A stretch of 10,078 bases of DNA from Lysobacterales bacterium CG02_land_8_20_14_3_00_62_12. Lineage in GTDB: Bacteria > Pseudomonadota > Gammaproteobacteria > Xanthomonadales > Ahniellaceae. Positions 7,790 to 10,078 of the stretch are shown piece after piece. The translations under genes were made by a program, and so were the position numbers. The notes beneath the pieces are model-generated. The model worked only from the letters and a program-made list of their open reading frames with translations, was not told the origin of the DNA and ran no database searches. The stretch covers positions 1 to 10,078 of the forward strand of contig PEUI01000073.1 in assembly GCA_002785585.1 (NCBI GenBank). The letters are read 5' to 3'. Within the stretch, counting starts at the first letter, position 1. Each line of letters begins with the position of its first letter.

Positions 7790-7795
7790 TATGAT
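7790..7795 (+). promoter_or_regulatory. Candidate -10 box TATGAT for the FHA gene
   Basis: TATGAT lies in the 65-bp gap between the kinase stop and the FHA start, 36 bases before the ATG. No good -35 hexamer is found at 16-18 bases. TTGAAG at 7763-7768 is 21 bases away, which is too far for a standard promoter. The FHA gene may therefore be both cotranscribed with the kinase and weakly transcribed on its own. Confidence 0.35.
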
Positions 7796-7831
7796 GCCGA
7801 GCAGTTTCGAGCGTCGGGGAGTCCCTGCATC

Positions 7832-8635
7832 ATGAAGTTACTTTTTCCCAACGGCGAGCACGCGCCCGCTGAAATCAAAGTCGGCATCACCCGGATCGGC
7901 AGCGATCCCGGCGCCGACATCTTGTTGATGGCAGCAGGCATTGCCCCCGAACATTGCGAGCTCCATCGCGATGGCGCCGGTGCCAGCGTGCGCGTCAGCA
8001 ACACCGCCAACAGCGTGGCACTCAACGGCAAGCCGGTCACCGATTCGGCCGCCTTCAAGTCCGGCGATATCCTCGTGTTCGGCAAAATCGGCTCGCGCGT
8101 CGTCACCGTCGAGAAACCGACCACGTTGCCGCCAGTGTCGCGTCCACCGGCTGCCAGCGAACCCGATGATGGCCGCACCCGGGTGCGCCAAGCCATGCCC
8201 AAGTTCATTCTGCGCGGCGTTTCCGGCAGCACTTTCGGCAAGAACTTTGCCTTGCAGGGCACCATGACCATCGGCCGTCAACCGGATTGCGATATCTGCA
8301 TTCCGTCCGACGAAGTTTCCCGGCGCCACGCCAAGTTGCAAGTGATGCCGGACGGCATCGCCGTCGAAGATATCGGTTCGGCCAACGGCACTTTTATCGC
8401 CGACAAACGCGTGCACACCGGCATGCTCAAACCGGGCGACGAACTGCGGCTGGATACAGTGCGTTTTTTGCTGGTGGCGCCACACCTGGAATCGACGCGC
8501 GTAGCGGCGACTGCCACTGCCGCTGCAACCACCGTCAGCACCAGCGCCAGCGGCATGAAGTGGGTGATCATCGGCGTCATCGCCATCGCCGCCGCCATCG
8601 CCGGACTAATCGCCAGCGGCATCATCAAGTTCTGA
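7832..8635 (+). CDS. Tail-anchored protein with two FHA domains
   Basis: This 267-residue protein probably binds phosphothreonine on a partner at the inner membrane. Residues 1-95 form a degenerate FHA fold: RIG at 21-23, a conserved-type H41 and an NG are present, but the serine of the SxxH motif is replaced (APEH). A Pro/Thr-rich linker (about 96-118) leads to a canonical FHA domain at about 120-215, with G148-R149, S163-R-R-H166 and N185-G-T187, the residues that contact phosphothreonine. A low-complexity Ala/Thr stretch then precedes one hydrophobic helix (about 244-264) ending just before the C-terminus, so both FHA domains would face the cytoplasm. ATG 7832 is chosen because GGGGAG at 7816-7821 precedes it; an in-frame upstream extension has no support. 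The position 65 bp after a kinase suggests they form a signalling pair. FHA domains in YscD-like secretion proteins are an alternative context, but no secretion genes are nearby. Confidence 0.92.
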   Translation: MKLLFPNGEHAPAEIKVGITRIGSDPGADILLMAAGIAPEHCELHRDGAGASVRVSNTANSVALNGKPVTDSAAFKSGDILVFGKIGSRVVTVEKPTTLPPVSRPPAASEPDDGRTRVRQAMPKFILRGVSGSTFGKNFALQGTMTIGRQPDCDICIPSDEVSRRHAKLQVMPDGIAVEDIGSANGTFIADKRVHTGMLKPGDELRLDTVRFLLVAPHLESTRVAATATAAATTVSTSASGMKWVIIGVIAIAAAIAGLIASGIIKF

Positions 8636-8639
8636 GTGC

Positions 8640-8660
8640 CCTTGCGGTGGCACCACAAGG
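8640..8660 (+). terminator. Hairpin after the FHA stop; possible transcript end without U-tract
   Basis: CCTTG-c-GGT pairs with ACC-a-CAAGG to give eight base pairs with one internal mismatch around a three-base loop, starting four bases after the stop codon. No T run follows, so it is not a standard intrinsic terminator; it may protect the 3' end of the message or aid factor-dependent termination. Confidence 0.35.
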
Positions 8661-8757
8661 TCAGCACACCGGCCTCATCGCAATGTCCAGCAGAAGTAGC
8701 GGCAGCCTTCGAGCGATCCAGCTCATGCTGTGGGCGATTCATCGGGCAATTCTCACC

Positions 8758-8777
8758 GACTAGGACATGTCCTAGTC
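8758..8777. promoter_or_regulatory. Perfect 20-bp palindrome, candidate operator
   Basis: The half-site GACTAGGACA is followed directly by its exact reverse complement, so all 20 positions are symmetric with no spacer. This is typical of a site bound by a homodimeric regulator; LuxR-type boxes and some TetR- or MarR-family operators share the size and symmetry. It lies 74 bases before the start codon of the exported protein. The regulator is not identifiable from the sequence. Confidence 0.6.
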
Positions 8778-8798
8778 AAAACCCAGACTTTGACCATG

Positions 8799-8825
8799 TT
8801 GCCACGCGCGCATCAGCGCTATGGT
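8799..8825 (+). promoter_or_regulatory. Weak promoter candidate for the exported-protein gene
   Basis: TTGCCA at 8799-8804 and TATGGT at 8820-8825 are separated by 15 bases, two short of the ideal. A transcript would begin near 8832 and include the ribosome-binding site. Under this model the 20-bp palindrome is centred at about -64, a position often used by activators. A TTGACC at 8790-8795 is a better hexamer but is 24 bases from the -10 candidate. Confidence 0.3.
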
Positions 8826-8851
8826 CGGCGATCACTTGGGGGAGAATGGCG

Positions 8852-9844
8852 ATGCGCACGAAGTTCTGCTTGGGGCTGGCATTGATCTGCCTGCTTGGTG
8901 CAGTTGCGCCGAGTTGGGCGCTGGAGTTCTGCGGTGAGAACCCTAACGTGGGCACTTTCGCCAGCGGTTTCGAGGCCGGAGAATTCGCTTCGGTTCCTGA
9001 AGTGGAACTGCCGAATGCCAGCACGCCACTGAGCGTGGTGGTCGATGGCCCGCTGAATGGCACCAGCATCGATGCCGCGACCGTGCAGATTTTTGGATCA
9101 TTCACCGGCCCACCGAATACCAGCGTCATGATCAACAATGTGCCTGCCTACAAAGTGGGCACGCTTTGGCTGGCAGAAATCCCTCTGGCTGCCGGGACCA
9201 ATGTGCTGACAGTGAAGGCAAAGAACATGGCGGGCATCGAGGTCTCCGCTACCCACACGCTGGTCCGGGGCGTGGAACCGTTTCCCCCCGACCCGGTTCG
9301 CTTGGATGTCACTTCCAGAATCGCGCCATTTGCGGTGAACGCACGCTACGACTTGACCGGCACCGTCATCGGCAGCGTCGATTTCGATGGCGACGGGCTG
9401 GACGATGCGACCGCTGGTGGAGCGTCTGCTGTCCTGCCCTTTTTCTATACCCAACCCGGTCGCTATCAGGTGCGGTTTACTTTGGCGCCATCGGGTACGT
9501 TTTATCGCTATTTGTTGGCGGAGCATCCGTCCGAACTGCGGCAAACCTTCTGCTTCGTGTTTGGACACATGCGGGATCGGTTGATCGCGAACGATATTCC
9601 AGGCGCACTACAGGCGCTGGTGCCCGAGCTGCAACCCACTTTCCAGGCTATTTGGACCAGCCTGGGTAGCAGCTTGGTGAGCACCGCACAGGGCTTGGGT
9701 CAGATAATCGATGGGCGCTATTCCCGGGACACGGTCGAATTGCTGCTGGCGCGGCCCAACCTGGCCAACCCAGGTACCGCGCAGGTGTTCCAGGTGCAGA
9801 TGGCGCGCGGCAGCGACGGCATCTGGCGCATTGTCGCGATGTGA
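8852..9844 (+). CDS. Exported protein with Ig-like (glucodextranase-B-like) domain
   Basis: This 330-residue protein starts with a clear Sec signal peptide (MRTKFCLGLALICLLGAV...), with likely cleavage after SWA at residue 23; no lipobox is seen. Residues about 60-138 form an Ig-like beta-sandwich of the bacterial surface type, with the pattern NGTSI-DAATVQIFGSF, VMINNVPA, IPLAAGTNVLTVKAKNMAG, similar to glucodextranase domain B. Residues 177-185 (DFDGDGLDD) form a calcium-loop-like DxDxDGxxD motif. The C-terminal third (about 230-330) is predicted helical and ends in DGIWRI, a pattern also met in NTF2-like domains. ATG 8852 is preferred over ATG 8846 because GGGGGAG at 8838-8844 is 7 bases from the former and only 1 from the latter. 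The downstream gene starts 18 bp after the stop, suggesting an operon. The function is unknown; a role in surface adhesion or assembly is inference. Confidence 0.85.
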   Translation: MRTKFCLGLALICLLGAVAPSWALEFCGENPNVGTFASGFEAGEFASVPEVELPNASTPLSVVVDGPLNGTSIDAATVQIFGSFTGPPNTSVMINNVPAYKVGTLWLAEIPLAAGTNVLTVKAKNMAGIEVSATHTLVRGVEPFPPDPVRLDVTSRIAPFAVNARYDLTGTVIGSVDFDGDGLDDATAGGASAVLPFFYTQPGRYQVRFTLAPSGTFYRYLLAEHPSELRQTFCFVFGHMRDRLIANDIPGALQALVPELQPTFQAIWTSLGSSLVSTAQGLGQIIDGRYSRDTVELLLARPNLANPGTAQVFQVQMARGSDGIWRIVAM

Positions 9845-9862
9845 TGACAGAGGCGACTCACC

Positions 9863-10078
9863 ATGATCACGCAAGATGATGTACCTGTGGCTGCCACAAG
9901 CCATGGTAAGCCCGGGATTTTCCGCAAGGTCTGGGGCTGGTGCTGTCGCCACCCCTGGCTGGCTGTGCCGGGTGTTCTGATCGGCTCATTGATCACCGTG
10001 CAGGTGGCCTATGAAACTTGGCTGTTGCACGGTTGGCGCCCGGATATCGTCGCCAGCGGGCAGATCATCGATTTCGAC
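9863..10078 (+). CDS. Start of a membrane protein gene, cut by the window edge
   Basis: Seventy-two codons are open from ATG 9863 to the right edge with no stop. A short polar N-terminus (MITQDDVPVAATSHGKPG) is followed by an aromatic basic segment (FRKVWGWCCRHPW) and one hydrophobic stretch at about residues 33-50 (LAVPGVLIGSLITVQVAY), then WLLHGWRPDI. This fits an N-in signal anchor with the rest of the protein outside the cytoplasm. AGAGG at 9849-9853 is an acceptable ribosome-binding site nine bases before the ATG. The gene follows the exported Ig-like protein after 18 bp, so the two are probably cotranscribed. The visible part is not recognised as a family. Confidence 0.7.
   Translation, partial: MITQDDVPVAATSHGKPGIFRKVWGWCCRHPWLAVPGVLIGSLITVQVAYETWLLHGWRPDIVASGQIIDFD

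Larger units (their letters stand above)
8636..8851. other. Intergenic region with hairpin and perfect palindrome
   Basis: These 216 bp separate the FHA gene from the exported protein. They hold an imperfect hairpin just after the FHA stop, a perfect 20-bp palindrome, a weak promoter candidate and a strong ribosome-binding site GGGGGAG at 8838-8844. Between about 8661 and 8757 nothing recognisable is seen. The frame of the downstream gene is open through the region, but the translated stretch is Cys/Ser/Arg-rich and unlike the mature protein. Confidence 0.6.

Noticed and set aside
7763..7831. N-terminal extension of the FHA protein from TTG 7763
   Set aside because: It overlaps the kinase stop and lacks a ribosome-binding site, whereas ATG 7832 has one and starts right at the first FHA strand.
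8278..8742. Minus-strand open frame of 154 codons over the FHA gene end and the following gap
   Set aside because: It is mostly the reverse of the FHA domain and its Ala-rich tail. The part in the gap has no family resemblance.
8758..8777. Palindrome as an intrinsic terminator of the FHA gene
   Set aside because: It is followed by AAAA on the + strand and by no T run on the minus strand, and it lies over 120 bp from the FHA stop.
8636..8851. N-terminal extension of the exported protein from GTG 8636
   Set aside because: The extension would bury a clear signal peptide behind 72 residues of Cys/Ser/Arg-rich sequence, and a strong ribosome-binding site stands before ATG 8852.
9844..9879. Eleven-codon open frame from ATG 9844
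   Set aside because: It is tiny, overlaps the next gene's start, and has no evidence beyond a stop-start overlap.

Overview
The window is GC-rich, densely coded chromosomal DNA with every recognisable gene on the + strand. The protein families suggest a gammaproteobacterium, most likely of the Xanthomonadales/Lysobacterales. They include a ThiS ending in AIGGG as in pseudomonads, a PknB/PpkA-type kinase with a periplasmic formylglycine-generating-enzyme-like (FGE/SUMF1) domain, and a very long multi-domain glycosyltransferase. The lineage is inferred from family resemblance; no taxonomic marker gene is present.

Layout: (1) About 1-4606 encodes a giant glycosyltransferase: a degenerate GT-A (GT2-like) N-terminal domain, a GT4 domain with an intact E-x7-E motif, a long coiled coil, a complete GT2 domain, and a second GT-B (GT4-like) domain. 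Its reading frame is open to the left edge, so it may begin outside the window. (2) 4603-4812 is the sulfur-carrier gene thiS, whose ATG overlaps the glycosyltransferase stop codon (ATGA); no thiG follows. (3) 4813-5174 is a non-coding interval of about 360 bp packed with short perfect inverted repeats, with a promoter-like TACAAT at its right end. (4) 5190-7766 encodes a one-pass transmembrane Ser/Thr kinase with a cytoplasmic catalytic domain, a periplasmic TPR-like region and an FGE-like domain. (5) 7832-8635 encodes a tail-anchored protein with two FHA domains. (6) 8636-8851 is a second intergenic region containing a perfect 20-bp palindrome at 8758-8777. (7) 8852-9844 encodes an exported Ig-like protein. 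(8) 9863 to the right edge is the start of a membrane protein gene.

The most coherent functional unit is the kinase plus the FHA protein. The kinase has an envelope-facing module that could sense a signal, and its partner carries a phosphothreonine-binding domain anchored in the same membrane. The kinase has a non-canonical catalytic loop (HRDVAPGN, alanine in place of the usual lysine). The exported protein and the edge gene look like a separate two-gene operon, with the palindrome as a candidate operator. The glycosyltransferase probably builds a surface polysaccharide or decorates a surface protein.
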